Shown piece by piece: positions 24,568 through 36,909 of a stretch of 64,000 bases of DNA (positions are counted from its first letter, which is position 1; each line of letters begins with the position of its first letter). Where the stretch lies: the NCBI GenBank assembly GCA_039654915.1, contig CM077600.1, positions 41,958,492-42,022,491 on the forward strand. The letters are read 5' to 3'. The notes beneath the pieces are model-generated. The model saw only the letters and a program-made list of their open reading frames with translations, was not told where the DNA came from and searched no databases. The stretch is from Aquilaria yunnanensis (taxonomy: Eukaryota; Streptophyta; Magnoliopsida; Malvales; Thymelaeaceae). The translations under genes were made by a program, and so were the position numbers.

Positions 24568-24568
24568 T
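24483..24568. repeat. ATC / TAA / TTA microsatellite
   Basis: Adjacent ATC, TAA and TTA tracts in the right arm of CACTA copy 3. Confidence 0.85.
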
Positions 24569-24910
24569 ATGTGTATGATAATGCATATTTTAAATTATAA
24601 TTATTATTTGTAATAAATGTTTTAAAAAATATTAATTTATTTTCTAAAATTTTAAAACTGTACTTTGTAAAATATATAATTTCATATATGATTATTATAT
24701 GAAATATTTTAAATATATATTATTATATTTTTAATAATAACAATAATAGTAAGTATTATATTTAAAACTACACATATTATTATTCTAATAAAAATATATA
24801 AAAATGATACATATGATACATTATTTAATGTATGTATGTATGTATCATATATATATTTAATGTATATATACGATATAAGTAAAGTATATATTCTTATATA
24901 TGATACATTA

Positions 24911-24972
<62 letters not shown>
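24911..24972. repeat. TTA microsatellite
   Basis: About 20 TTA units in the right arm of CACTA copy 3. Confidence 0.9.
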
Positions 24973-24979
<7 letters not shown>

Positions 24980-25380
24980 TATATATATTTATAATTACCA
25001 ACACGTCAACGCGTTGGTAAATTTACCAACAATTTGACGCATTGATAATTTATCCATTGAAAAATAGTTGATTTACCAACACGTTGGACCATTGGTACGT
25101 AAATTATCAACGCGTCAGTACGTTGGTAAATTTTAATTTTTTTTACCAATGGTTTGACATGTTGGAAATTACCAACACATAGACCATTGGTAATTTGCCT
25201 GTTGGAAAAACTACTTTTTTTAGTAGTGCAAACTCAACCAAGCGAGCAACAATTTCTGGCTAATGTTCTTCAAAATTATCAAGGGCAGAAACAGGGGCTT
25301 AATTTGCTATATAATCTTCTAAAATCGTGTCAAATTGAAGAATACCCACAAACAGATAAATAAATGGCACACCAGCTCAC

Positions 25381-25524
25381 TTACCCGAAAATTACAACGA
25401 AGAAGAGGAGAAAATTAAGGGTGAAACAGCGGGATAAAAAAAAGAAGCTAATAGACGAAAGCGAAGAGAGAGCAAAGGCGACGATGGTGAAGTTGAGATG
25501 GCCGGATCTCCGCGAAGTGTTCAT
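25381..25524 (-). CDS. Candidate first exon of an unidentified membrane-anchored protein
   Basis: An ATG at 25524 (minus) opens a 47-codon frame. The first ten residues are basic and polar (MNTSRRSGHL); the next 35 are strongly hydrophobic, like a signal anchor. The frame ends at the strong splice donor consensus GGGTAAGTG at about 25379-25386 and is followed by T-rich, intron-like sequence. CACTA copy 3 would then lie inside this intron (25228-19939). No convincing downstream exon was found. It may equally be a gene relic or a transcribed leader. I do not recognise the protein. Confidence 0.25.
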   Translation of the reverse strand: MNTSRRSGHLNFTIVAFALSSLSSISFFFLSRCFTLNFLLFFVVIFG

Positions 25525-25567
25525 TGATTGGGGTGAGCGAAGTTTTGGGAGTAAACTACACTATTAG

Positions 25568-27246
25568 TTCCATACCGATAATTGCAAATCGGATCTTATT
25601 CTTTTATTTATTGCATATTGATCCCTGATTTTCACAAAGCGTTACATATTTATCCTTAACCTCAAGGGAACATTGGGTTAATTAGTACAGGAACCAAATT
25701 CATAGAGAGAAACTATTGATAATTTAAATACTCTACCAAGTATAAAAAATTATGACACAATTTAAATTTATTAGAAGATAATTATCGAATGATTTAAATT
25801 TACTAAAGAGGTTGAGAACCAATTTGCAATTCTAATTATAAGCTTGGACCAATTGTATATTTTACTTTTAGTTTTGGCTAAATCGAGTTGGAGCGAAATG
25901 TATAAGTGAAATGCAATATTCCTTCCTAATTATGTCAGTGCTTCATGAATCCTAGATAGAGCTACAATCCCACCTTGCACCAAAAATGGTAGATGATTAA
26001 AAAAAATATTCAATCCAGTAAAGTAGGTCAGACTCGAGGGGGCTTCATGTCCATCCCTACAGTTCACATGTCAAATATATAAAATGAAAAATAAGTACGT
26101 ATATCTCAAACTTTGCATCAAGATTAAACTATATTATGGTACATATTTCTCATACTTTGCAATATTTTGTTGGCAACTCTAGCAAGAGATGGACAGTTAC
26201 GATCTTTTAATGCCCTTTTTTTTTATTGTATTAAAGGTAAAATCCAACTAATTTGTGATCTTCAAAACTCTAATCACCAAATGATTTGATGCAAAACAAA
26301 AGCAAATTAATGACCCTAATAACTTTAAGAGATGATGTGCTTGTGGGGGTGCTGGACACAGCAGCTCAAGCTGTCTGCTGCTGCAATTAACTCAAAATCG
26401 CGAATTGAGGTACGTGGCGGCAGCGTTGAGCTGAGACAATTAGAAAGAAGCTGAGCTTGATCGGATACATGATCGTCTGGAGAGTGGGTCTTGCGGTTGG
26501 GCGCGGCCCTGTGGGTGTGGGTTGTTGCGCAAACCAGTGTGGCGAGAGGGAGATCAGATAAGAGGCACGAGTTTGGATGATGGAGATGCCAGTGGCTTAA
26601 TTAGTGCGGCTCGTGGTCGACAAAGGTCGGAGGTTCCCTTTGTTTTTAGCGAGCTAGCTGAGACTCAGTTAGTTTAATTGTTTGGCAGCTAGTGCGCGTG
26701 CTAGCAAAATAATCGTTTAGGTCATCCTAGAACCAAAATCGACGCTGCCGTGAGAAGATGATCACTCATGTGATGGGCATGTATTATCCATTTCCATTAT
26801 TACAAACGGTTAAATATCTTGAATTATTGATTTTGAGGGAGTCACCTGTGCCATCGACACAGAGTTGAAGGGGTTGTAACTTGTATGGTATGAATTAGAG
26901 AAATTTGACATTTTGTGTGGTATTCGTTTTGTTTTATATTTTAGGTAAATATTTAATTTTCATTTATTTTAGCCACTAACTATTAACTGTTTTACTGCAT
27001 TCTTAAATCTATTAAAAGTGTTTCATTTTAGTCCATCACAAAATAGAATATATTACTAGCACGAAAGGTAGTTTTTTTTTTTTCTAGTATTTAGAATAAT
27101 TAAAGGGCATGAAAATCTACTGTAGTTATGAAAGTTTGAGGGTGAAGTGTTTGCCATCTCAAAAACTCAAATTATAATTTAATAACTTACTGCCCGATTT
27201 TTATGGGAAATGTGACATTACTCAAACATAAATTTGCTACCTGAGA
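25568..27246. other. Intergenic, one GC-richer segment
   Basis: No gene is recognised. The segment at about 26340-26660 is notably GC-richer than its surroundings (for example GGTTGGGCGCGGCCCTGTGG), with no long frame on either strand. It could be a promoter or non-coding transcript region, but nothing in it decides this. Confidence 0.35.
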
Positions 27247-27248
27247 TA

Positions 27249-29100
27249 TTATACTATATTCTAAAGAAGAAATTGATTTTACTGTTTATCTACAGTAGAT
27301 GAACAGTACCTCTTTTTTTTCCCCACTGGGCTTTCGTCCTTTTATTTTTAACCCTTTTTCGGATGCGATTTGCTTTTTTCTTAATTTGATCCTCTTTTAG
27401 CAAGGCACTCACCTTTGTGAGGGCCAATGTTGTAATTTTCAAAGTTTTAAATCTGCTTCACATTTATTTTAGTAAAAAGATAGTTTCAGTCCCTAATTTT
27501 ATAAGCTTTCCATTTTAGGCCCTATTTACATCTGTGTTACAATTTGGTTTCTGAATTTTATAACTATTTAATTAGATCTTCTATTTGCTCTTTTGATCCC
27601 TAAACTTTTTTTTTTGTTGTTTTATTTACTTTGCTCTTTTGATCCCTAATTTTTTTTATTGTTTTATGTACTATCTTCTAAAGTAAAACATTAGTGATAA
27701 TAATTTATTTATTTATTAGTTAAACCGTTTTTTATCTTTATTAAGTCAATTATTTCTCACTTTGTATTTATAAAAAAAAACTAGGGTTGTATTAAAAAAA
27801 AAACAGAACCAGGCCAAAAGTAGGCAAATTATAATGATTAATGTAAACACATCTTCATTTAGCTATTCTGTATATTTATAATTATCTATACTTCAATTTT
27901 TTTTAATGTCAAAGTGTATCTTATATTTTTATATTGTTCCATCAATGACTTACATTATTACATTGATCTCCACATACCTTGCTTACTTCTAGAAGAGACA
28001 AGTGTTTTTACTATTAATCTATGGTGAATTTCATTGTACATTAACAATACCTTTTTTTTTCCCCTTTTCTTGGATACTATTAACTTTTTTTTTAATCAAT
28101 TTGATCCCCTTTTCATGAGGCACTTGTCTTTTTGAGAATATGTATTGCAATGTCCTATTTTTAGTTTGTTTTGGTTAAAACTTGATTTCAATCCCTGAAT
28201 TTTCACTTTTTCTAAAGTTAGTCTCCAAGTTCTATCCGTGTGCCATTTTGATCTCCAAATTTAATAAATATTGAACTAAATTTTTTCTATTTGCTCTCTT
28301 GATCACCAAACTATTTTTATTTTTTTTTTATATACCATCTTTTAAACTAAGACATTAGTCACCATAATTTGTTTATTTTTTCATTAAATCATTTTTTGAC
28401 TTTATTAAATCAATTATTAAACCTTTAATACATAAAATTTTTCTAGTTTTTATATTGGTCCAAGAAAAATTTTATTATTTTTCTTTATTATTGCTTTCTA
28501 AAATGAAACTTTAATCATTATAATTTACTTGTTTTTGACAATGATTCTGGTTGATTTGGCTTAAGTCAATGTTTTTCTTTTATTTTTATTTTTATTAAGT
28601 TAATAGTTAAACCATTAATTGATTGACATAAGTTAAATACAGTTTTATAATTCGGTCATTTTTTTTATTATTGATGATTGAATTTTGATGCATCAATTAT
28701 TTACTTTAAGGTCTATAGTTTAGTAAAATTGGTCAATAATTACTTAAATTTAAAGTAAAATTTTCCAGATAACTTTTTTATTGATATTAAAAATTAGAGT
28801 TTTAATTAATAGGAGATAAATAATTTTATTAAAATTTTTTAATAACAAAGAATATATGTATAGACTCAAAGTACACACAATTTTTTATTTCACAGTATTA
28901 TGTTTTGATCATAACTGATCATTTTAATCATAAGAATATAATATGAAGAGAACCCAACTCAAAATTAAAATAAAAAAATTAGTTAATTAATGTGAATTTA
29001 TGGATGAAAATTTTTCAATTACTTATAATAAAAATTTATTTTTTTATAAAATTTATCAAATTAAATCCCCGTAATAACGTGCGGGTCATCAAAATCTTGT
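27249..29100. mobile_element. Possible decayed Helitron-like element
   Basis: The 3' end has a short hairpin, CCCCGTAATAACGTGCGGG (29068-29086), followed by an AT-rich run ending CTTGT, close to the hairpin-plus-CTRRT end of plant Helitrons. The 5' end TTATACTATATTC resembles the TC-TATA-rich starts. The interior is AT-rich and contains two diverged copies of one segment (about 27290-27700 and 28020-28410). These share a pyrimidine block with CCCC, then TTTGATCC and a CACT(T/C)-CTTT(G/T)TGAG-like block. No Rep/helicase frame is present. The ends are not exact, so the class is tentative. Confidence 0.4.
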
Positions 29101-29255
29101 GCCTTCTATTGCTAACCTTATTAGGGAGGTGAGCATGGAATGTAAATTTTAATGTTTAGTTTGAACTTTATGTCAATAAATTATTCTAACTTCTAACATA
29201 ACTAATCATTCTAATTTTTAATTAATAATAATTATAAAAGTTAATTTCGAAGGGA

Positions 29256-29258
<3 letters not shown>

Positions 29259-29306
<48 letters not shown>
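29259..29306. repeat. TA dinucleotide microsatellite
   Basis: About 24 TA units. The following 29307-30035 has two short frames (29305-29595, 29769-29987) without family signatures. The second lacks an ATG and begins at an acceptor-like TTGCAG. Confidence 0.9.
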
Positions 29307-29310
<4 letters not shown>

Positions 29311-30035
29311 TTTGAGGTTAATATAAGTAGTTTAAAATGCAGGACATACGTGTTGGCAAGGAGCGAGAAAAGGACAAGAGCATTTTCCGCTAGCCTAGCT
29401 AGGGCTGCATCGTGCATGCATATGCATCACTTCACTCAACTTGATCATGGAAAACTTGAGGGACCCACCCCACACACACCCCTGCCTAACTTGCCAGTTT
29501 CTTTGCCCCAATTACTAGTTGGCTGCTCATATGTGTCTTTCTTATCTCTTCAATTTCTCCGCATACGTACAATTAATATACCTGGCCACCTGTAGTAATT
29601 TGATGCATCCTAATTTAATACTTAAAAGAAGTAAATAATATTTTTAATCTAATCGTTCTTTTGGTATCGACGTCTGATTCTGATTTGTACTCATGGCGTC
29701 TACTTGAATATGATTGGGTCAAGTACGCTATTTCATAGTTCATATCTTAACCGAAAGTCAAATGCCTTTTGAAATTGCAGATCCAAAATCAAAGTATTGT
29801 TTTGTTATCATTGTTTTTGGTTTATGTGCACGGTCAAGAAAAAGATGAGGAATTGTGCCTTGAACCGTATGATATTGACATTTGTAACCTTTTAACAGTT
29901 AAGATGATTTATATCAAAGATCAAATTAAAATTGTGGTAGACCGACATGTAGCTGACTCAGCAAATAATATGACTTGCACATTGTGAACATATCTTAATT
30001 TCTCTTGACTAGCAGGGACATGTAGCTTAGAGCAA

Positions 30036-30116
30036 CTTCATATGTATGTAAGAAAACAGAACTTTAAATTAAAAATATCTTCATATGTATGTAAGAAAAC
30101 AGAACTTTAAATTAAA
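30036..30116. repeat. Perfect 38-bp direct repeat, period 43
   Basis: The block starting CTTCATATGTATGTAAGAAA occurs at 30036 and again at 30079 without mismatch over 38 bp. This is a recent local tandem duplication. Confidence 0.9.
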
Positions 30117-30205
30117 GCATATTTTTGTGAAATTTTTTTGTTATTTTGTAAGGAATTCAAATCAATTACTAGTCTTTAGTGTCAAATAATTCTCATCTAG
30201 CACAA

Positions 30206-32846
30206 GAAAAAGAAAACATAGACACAAAAATGCAAAACTTGTTCTCATAATAAACTCATAATAAAAGCTTATTGCGAAAATTTATTGTGAAAATGAAGTG
30301 TTGGTTAATTAGATTTGACCCATTTTACATTACATTATTGACCCCCTTAAGACTAGCTTTTTGTCAAGGCGTAGTAATCATGATAACATTCTTATCCTGT
30401 AGCAGATAGTGTATACGATGAAACGAATGACAGGCAGGGGGAAGGTCCATTTATTGTGAAAATTGATCTTTGCAAGGCTTATGATACAGTGACTGGAGTT
30501 TCCTCCGTTAGGTACTTCTCACTTATGATTTCCCCTTAACTATTATTGATTTGATTATGTTTTGCTACTCCTTTGTCCAATTAGCAGTGTGCTGGAATCG
30601 TGAACAACTTGAATTCTTTTAGCCCCACCGTGGGATGGGCCAGGGGGACCCTTTAGCCTTGTATTTATTTATCATGGTGATGGAAGAATTGTCTCATATG
30701 ACACAATTCAAAGTGGAGGTGAAGTCCTAGAAGCCTTTCAAGTTCGGTAGACGTGGCCCCCAAATTTCCCATTTATTTTTCGTGAATGACTTACTGTTGT
30801 TTAGGGTAATGACTATGAGCCTAGTAGTTTGCATGGCTAATTGTCTTTGAGATTTTGCTCGAGCTTCAGGGCTAGAAATGAACCCATAAAAATTTAAAAT
30901 ATTTGTCTTCAAGAACACAAATTCCCAATTAGCTCAATAATTAAGCAATAGAGTTAATGTGCCGTTAATCAGAGACTTGGGCTGATATCTTGGGGTCCCT
31001 GTTATTCATGGTAGGGTCATATAACAAACTTTTTTGGAGAAGATGGCTCAAAAATTGGAGGGTTGGAAGCAAAAATGTTTAACTTTTGTTGGCCACGCAA
31101 CCGTGGACAAAATAGTCTTATAGGCTGTGCCTGCTTATGCCATGCAAACAACTAAGCTTCTAGCATATACTTGTGAGAAAATTGATAAGTTAAGTAGAAA
31201 TTTTTTATGGGGATCTATGGAGAGTGCCAGAAAACAACATCTTGTGAACTAACAGCTTGTTTGTTCCCTTCAAGGTCATGATGGCCTTGGATTAAGACGT
31301 GCACAGGATATGAACAAGGTGCTTCTAGCAAAAATTGGGTGGCAAATTTTGCAAAATTCAAAAGCGGTTTGGTGTCACATCTTTCAGAGCAAATACCTTA
31401 CCAACTCATCTTTCTTGGGCTACAAGCTTAAAAAATTTGACTTTTACAGTTGGACGGCCATTCTGGGAACTAAGGATCTGATTAAAAAAGGAACATGTTG
31501 GAAAATCATAAATGGAAAAAGTGTCTCATTGTGGCAAGATCACTGGGTGGGTGACGGCCCTTTGCAGGATGTTATCATATATACAGTACCGGATTATATG
31601 TCAAACTGGAGGGTAGCTGATATTATCAATGAGTACGATCACTAGGATGCGAGTCCTATTGCTCACCTTCTCCCTGTAGAAGTCCTTACTCGTATTAATT
31701 CCACTCTTCTTCCCCTTATAACAATTAACCGGGATTCCTTTTACTAGACTAACTCATTAGATTGCCTTTTTTCTGTGTGGCAGAAATACCTTCTAAGTCT
31801 AAGAGAAGGCAATAGGGTGCAACCTTCGATCGATTGGGTTTGGAAAGTTCTAGCGGTAGAGAAGGTCAAATTTTTCCTTTGGCTTCTCACCTTGAATAGA
31901 CTTATGCATAATTAAAACAGAGGGCATCGTGGTCTCATCTTAGATGTCAAGTGCCCTCGGTGTGGTCATGTTGTGGAGGACGCGAATCATATATTTTGTC
32001 GTTGCACATATGCGGAGCAAGTTTGGCTACGTGTTGTGCCTGAAAAAAACTTGCCGGATTTTCTACTGATGTGGTTTGAGGATTAGGTTAGAGTCAATTA
32101 TTATTCCTCCAAACCCTATGATGCTAAATCTTCTTGGGCTGTTTTGTTTGTAGCAACCCTATGGGGGGTTATCACTAAGTAGAAATGCCTTTGTTTTCAA
32201 TTGCCAGTTCACCCCCTTGAAAGTTGTAGTTAAGAAAGCTTATAGGGTGGAGCGAGATCATTTTTCAACAACCACTGCTACTGTCTTTATGGTGGCTTGC
32301 CAATCAATGTGGGTTTCATGGATGCCGCCTCCATCGGGATACCTCAAGCTAAATTGTGATGGGTCTCTAAGAAAAGGTGGTTCTAAAGTAGCCTATGGAG
32401 GTGTTATTCATGATAACATTAGCCAGTTGGTGGTTTATTTCACAAGGCGAACTAACTTTGCTTCAGTACTTTTAACAGAGCTTCTTGCTCTTTACTAGGG
32501 GCTCTTTTTACTGTGCAGTCAGCCCTAGGGTCGTTGTGCATATGTTGAAACTGACTCAGCGGTTGTTGATGCATTGGTCAACGGGTGACACAAGGAACAC
32601 CCATTGGATGTCGTGATTCAGGATTGTATTACTCTGATGGAGTAATGCCATGTCACTACCATTACACATGTTCTTTGGGAAAGAAATCAATGTGCGGACT
32701 ATATGGCTAACCTAGGTCACTTGATTAGTATAGAGTTGCAAGTCTTCGCTCATCCTACCGGTTTGCTTGGCAATCTTGTTTTAGCGAACCTCCAAGTGGT
32801 TTAATGGCTGCGGCCTTAGTTGGTTTCTCTTTTTTCCAATGTACCA

Positions 32847-32875
<29 letters not shown>
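30206..32875 (+). mobile_element. LINE (L1-type) with reverse transcriptase and RNase H, decayed
   Basis: The frame, with many stops, encodes the ORF2 core in order. At about 30270-30500 is the early RT region (LVN, IIDPLKTSF, KIDLCKAYDTV). At 30620-30720 are GQGDP-like and FIMVMEELSHM-like motifs, then the catalytic FADD-type box, here altered to FVND, at about 30777. At 31000-31650 is the thumb/connection (IGWQILQN, FLWGSM, SLWQDHWVGDG). At 31940-32020 is a zinc knuckle (CPRCGHVVEDANHIFCRC), and at 32320-32500 an RNase H-like domain starting LKLNCDGSL. It ends in (AAT)n (32846-32876). TAGCACAA occurs at 30198-30205 and 32876-32883, a candidate target duplication. It is inactive, with multiple stops and a mutated catalytic motif. 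Confidence 0.85.
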
Positions 32876-32877
<2 letters not shown>

Positions 32878-33079
32878 GCACAAAGCTATTACAATTTTTT
32901 TTTGGAACATGTTCGATTTAAATTTTTATTTATAATTTTTTAGGATGTAAAAAGTGCAATTGATTTAATTTTGACAACTGACAATTTAATATCAACTCTA
33001 AAAAGTTTCATATTAATTGTAGACACTAATGTTAAAAATTTTATACAAGTTGTTCGTATAATTAGGCAGCTACTAATAG

Positions 33080-33760
33080 TTTTGAGCATTACGTTACCAA
33101 ATATAAACACACACCTTTAGACATTTAGTCACCACAATCGAACACTTGGACATCACAACCATTTAGATTATACACTCGCTCACTATATTTAGACACTTAA
33201 CCTATCACATTAGACATTCAACTACCATAATCAGAAACTTTGGATGCTACAATTGAACACTTGAACACTATACAAACCTAAAACATATTTTCACAAACAG
33301 ATAGACAAGACACTCCCTTACCAGATTTAGATACTCAAACCTATTATATTAAATATTCAATCACCATAATCATACACTTCGACATCACTACAATAGAAAA
33401 AAAATGAAGTTAGACGCCTTTTGTACCTAGCGTAAAAATTAGTGGTCCAATGTCTATTTCTATGTATCAAATGTCTAATTATATTTACATGGTGTATATT
33501 GTATTAAATGTATCGAAGTTCATCTACATGTAGCCAAGATACAAACATGAAACACAAGAGACTTTCATATGAGAGTTAGATTATCAATCTTTCATGCTAG
33601 ATGTTCAACCACCACAATCTGACACTTATACTACAATCATAGACTTTGTATACTTGGAAAGTATACTCAAACATGTTAACAAGACACTCCCTTACCATAA
33701 GTAGACATTTAACCTATCATACTATACATTCAACTTCCATAAACTGTGAATTGTTTCACC
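33080..33760. repeat. Degenerate tandem array of AGACATTCAACYACCATAATC-type units
   Basis: A unit containing CACTC-CTTACCA, a TTAGACACTTAACCTAT-like block and CATTCAACTACCATAATC recurs at about 33172, 33309 and 33684, with fragments between. A CACTACAATAGAAAAAAAA sequence at 33388 resembles a CACTA left end, but no right end was found. No coding potential. Confidence 0.55.
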
Positions 33761-36700
33761 TTAAACATTGTACAAGAAATGTGCCTAATTTGGATTCCAA
33801 AAATATAAGAAATTACAAAAATGTTACATGATTTTTTTGCTTAAATATTCTTAAAAATAACATGATTATCTCCCAATTATATGTAAAATTTAAATAATCA
33901 AACTATCTTATGTGCACCACTTGAAAAATGATTTGCACGCACTCAAAGACTAGAAGCAAATACTTAAATACGAGAAGTAGACACTATTATCAACCCAGTG
34001 TTAGGCTCTTTAAACCTAGAACTAGACAGAACTAATGGTGTTAACACCTCGTCACTAGCTGAAGTCTGCTAGCTTAGATGCTTTCATATCTTAATCGAAG
34101 GCTAATAATGGTGAGACTCATTGGATTGGGTAGCTTGTGGCAAGATTCAATAGATAAGATCTTGACATTTTTTAATCATTTGTTCAATCACATCATTTCC
34201 CTTATTTTTACTGTAAATACCTTATTATTTAATTCATTATTTTTTAATTTTTGTTCATTTTTTATTTAGATCCAATATCATTTGAAAGTTAATACTATAA
34301 ACACCTCATAATCATGTGAATAAGTTTTTGAAAAAATAATTAATCTTTTACCTAGGCCAATAAAAGAAAAGTTAATGAAAATTTCTTAATTTTTTAGAAC
34401 ATGTTTTGAAAATATTTTTTTGGGGTTTTTTAACATGTGAAGTTTCAAGTAGCATACAAGTTGAGTGAATAATCACTAAAATTAAAAAGTAATGATTAAA
34501 TAATTCATTATTTAATCCAAGACAAATAGGAACGTACAAAAATTTCCTTCAAATTTCTTTAATTTGTCACTTCAATGCTAATACTATAAAACATGTCAAT
34601 TTTGACTTTATAAACAATATTTTTTATTATAAAAAATAACAGTCTCAAATAAAAGAAAAACAATGTTCACTAAATGCATGAATTCAATGCTATAATAAAC
34701 TCACTAAATAATAGCTTGGACAAAGGAATAGCAATATCTATCAAAATAAAAATGGGGCTATTTTTTTTAAAGGAGGGACCAAAGATAATTTTCCTTCAAC
34801 TTTAATTCTTATGATTTATGAAGGTATTTTGACCAATTTTAAAGGGCCAAAATGTATTTTTTTCTAAATTTTAAAGACTAAAAAAATAATTTTTGCCATT
34901 TTTTTCGGGAGCAGCAACATCAACTCAATGAACAACAAACTAAACAAACGGAAGGCCATGGTATGTTAGAAGCTCATCACAAATTTGTCAACTCGGCTAA
35001 GTTAGCCCTTCAACTACAACTCGGACAGCAGAGGCCCTTGAATTTTGCGACTTACTTTGAGTTGGTCCAAAACACGACAAATCAAAGAGGGATGAATACC
35101 AAAATCTATCTTGAGGTTTGGATGACTTGCAAATGACCACCTATAATAAAAAATTTCAAAATAACATGTTTAAGTTTCATCGTTTAGCAAAATTGATTTG
35201 TCATTAATTTTCATTACATTTTTCATTAGTTAATTCACAATTAATTTTGAATTTTTTATCGTTCCTTTTGTTTTCCATTTATTTTCTTTTATTTTTGGTG
35301 GATTGACATAAATTAACAATTCCATATTTGTTATCAACATATTTTTTATTTCTAATATGTTCTTTTTGTACATTATTTTTAATTTTACTTCTTTTTTTAC
35401 CTAGAACCAATGCCATTTGATTACTACTAATATTTTATTTACCTAATAATCTCTTTAATATTTTTTTATACAGCAATGAACTTTTATAACGTTTTTCTTA
35501 CTCTGCCTACAAAAATAAAAATAGCTTTATTAAAAAAATATATATCAACCGAACACATTGCATTTTTATAATGGAAACTGTTTCTCGTATTGTCATACAA
35601 CATTTTGGAGACAACAAATATCTACTTCGTTTTTTTTGTTTAGCTCTTCAATTAATCCACCAACCACTCTAGTAGCTGCATTTTCCAACAACAATGGTGT
35701 CCATATCCTCTACAGTGTCCATTTAATTATTCATATTGTTTTGTAGTACTCAGTTTCTTGTTGTGTTTATTGTAACTTAATTCTTTATAGTACTCTTGCA
35801 TAGCTAAATTTAGCATGAGTATAAACCAAAAAGATAAAAATAAAGGTTCATGTACTAGAATGACAATGCTTAATTAAATTAATAATATAAGAAAGATCTT
35901 ATGTATGTGTGACCTCTAGTGTTCATCTTCATATCTGTTTTGCTTTCTTCACATGATAATTTTCCCATTGATGAGCGCATGAAATATTTTCAATATACAA
36001 AAATTTCAAATTCAAACTTATGGGCACGTTATTTTTTCCTTAGATGTCTTAAAAGGCATATGATGTCGTCAATACAAAAAAAAAATGCATGTTTAAGAAA
36101 TATGAAAGCCATCAATCCATAACAAATATGTTGAAGTTCCTAGTCTCCTGGTGTATTAGACCATCGGAAAAGGAAGCTAGTCGGACCAAAACTTAACAAG
36201 TTGGAAAGTCAGGGAGCTTCTGCCAACGAGTTTTATTTTGAGGACCAATTTGTATGAGTTTTAAAAGTTTAGTGACTTATACCGTACTTTGGCCCAAAAT
36301 GAATAATAATATCATGTAACAGTGGCAGTTTTGGTAAATATCATAAAAATGAGTAATTCGATTCTTCGAAGAGCTAATATACATATTAATAAAACTAACA
36401 TGATTTATAGAAATTACTAGGCGGCATAAAATTGCATGAAAGACAAGCCAAGCCAGCCAACCTGCTTGCTGGCTTCAAGGTTGCTTTGTTTGGAAGGAAT
36501 TTAACCTACTCCAGAGGGAACAGATGCCCTCTAGTGAGATAATTGGGTTGCCTCACAAGCTTGCTTATAAAGACAGCTATATAAGATAGACAAGCTGAAA
36601 AAGAAAAAAGAATATATGGACACCAACACGAACGACTAGAGAACAAAAACATTATAAATCACGTCTTGCTCGAAAATAGATGGGGATGGTCATTCAGTCG

Positions 36701-36901
36701 ATATCTGTTCCAGATTGTGAATCCGCTCAACTTTTGGTTCTTATAAGATTGATCTAAACTATTTGAATTGCATATTAAAATTGATCTAAACAATTCAAAT
36801 TGTATTTCAGTTCATTCAATCATTGTAATTTGATTATTCTTTATCCGAACTAAGCACGTGATAATTAAAAAATATATATATGATAAAATTTTGTAATACT
36901 A
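33761..36901. other. Intergenic, AT-rich
   Basis: No gene, RNA or bounded transposon could be recognised. Short frames (34078-34269, 35558-35746, 35919-36122) are low complexity. A TATA-like GCTATATAAGA at about 36577 with a G/C-richer stretch before it (36430-36570) looks promoter-like but leads into transposon sequence. Confidence 0.4.
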
Positions 36902-36909
36902 CTTATATT

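Larger units (their letters stand above)
19939..25228. mobile_element. Non-autonomous CACTA-like transposon, copy 3, with a nested hAT
   Basis: Left end CATTACTAAAATTTTA, right end inverted CACTACTAAAAAAAGT, flanked by a 3-bp duplication CAA (19936-19938, 25229-25231). The subterminal TTACCAA / TTGGTAA repeats, GA-rich core, CCCTAA motifs (minus strand, about 21080-21110) and TTA microsatellites match copy 1. A 3131-bp hAT element with its own duplication is inserted at 21161; without it the element is about 2.15 kb. A stretch beginning GATACATTATTTAATGTATG occurs twice, near 24390 and 24810, so part of the right arm is duplicated. Confidence 0.8.

Noticed and set aside
29769..29987. 72-codon frame with a signal-peptide-like start
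   Set aside because: It has no ATG (starts TTG), no family resemblance and no supporting exon upstream.
34741..36300. Possible MULE with ends near 35010 and 36230
   Set aside because: The text is similar in style (ACTTTTAAAACTC, GGTCC) but no consistent inverted alignment or target duplication could be found.
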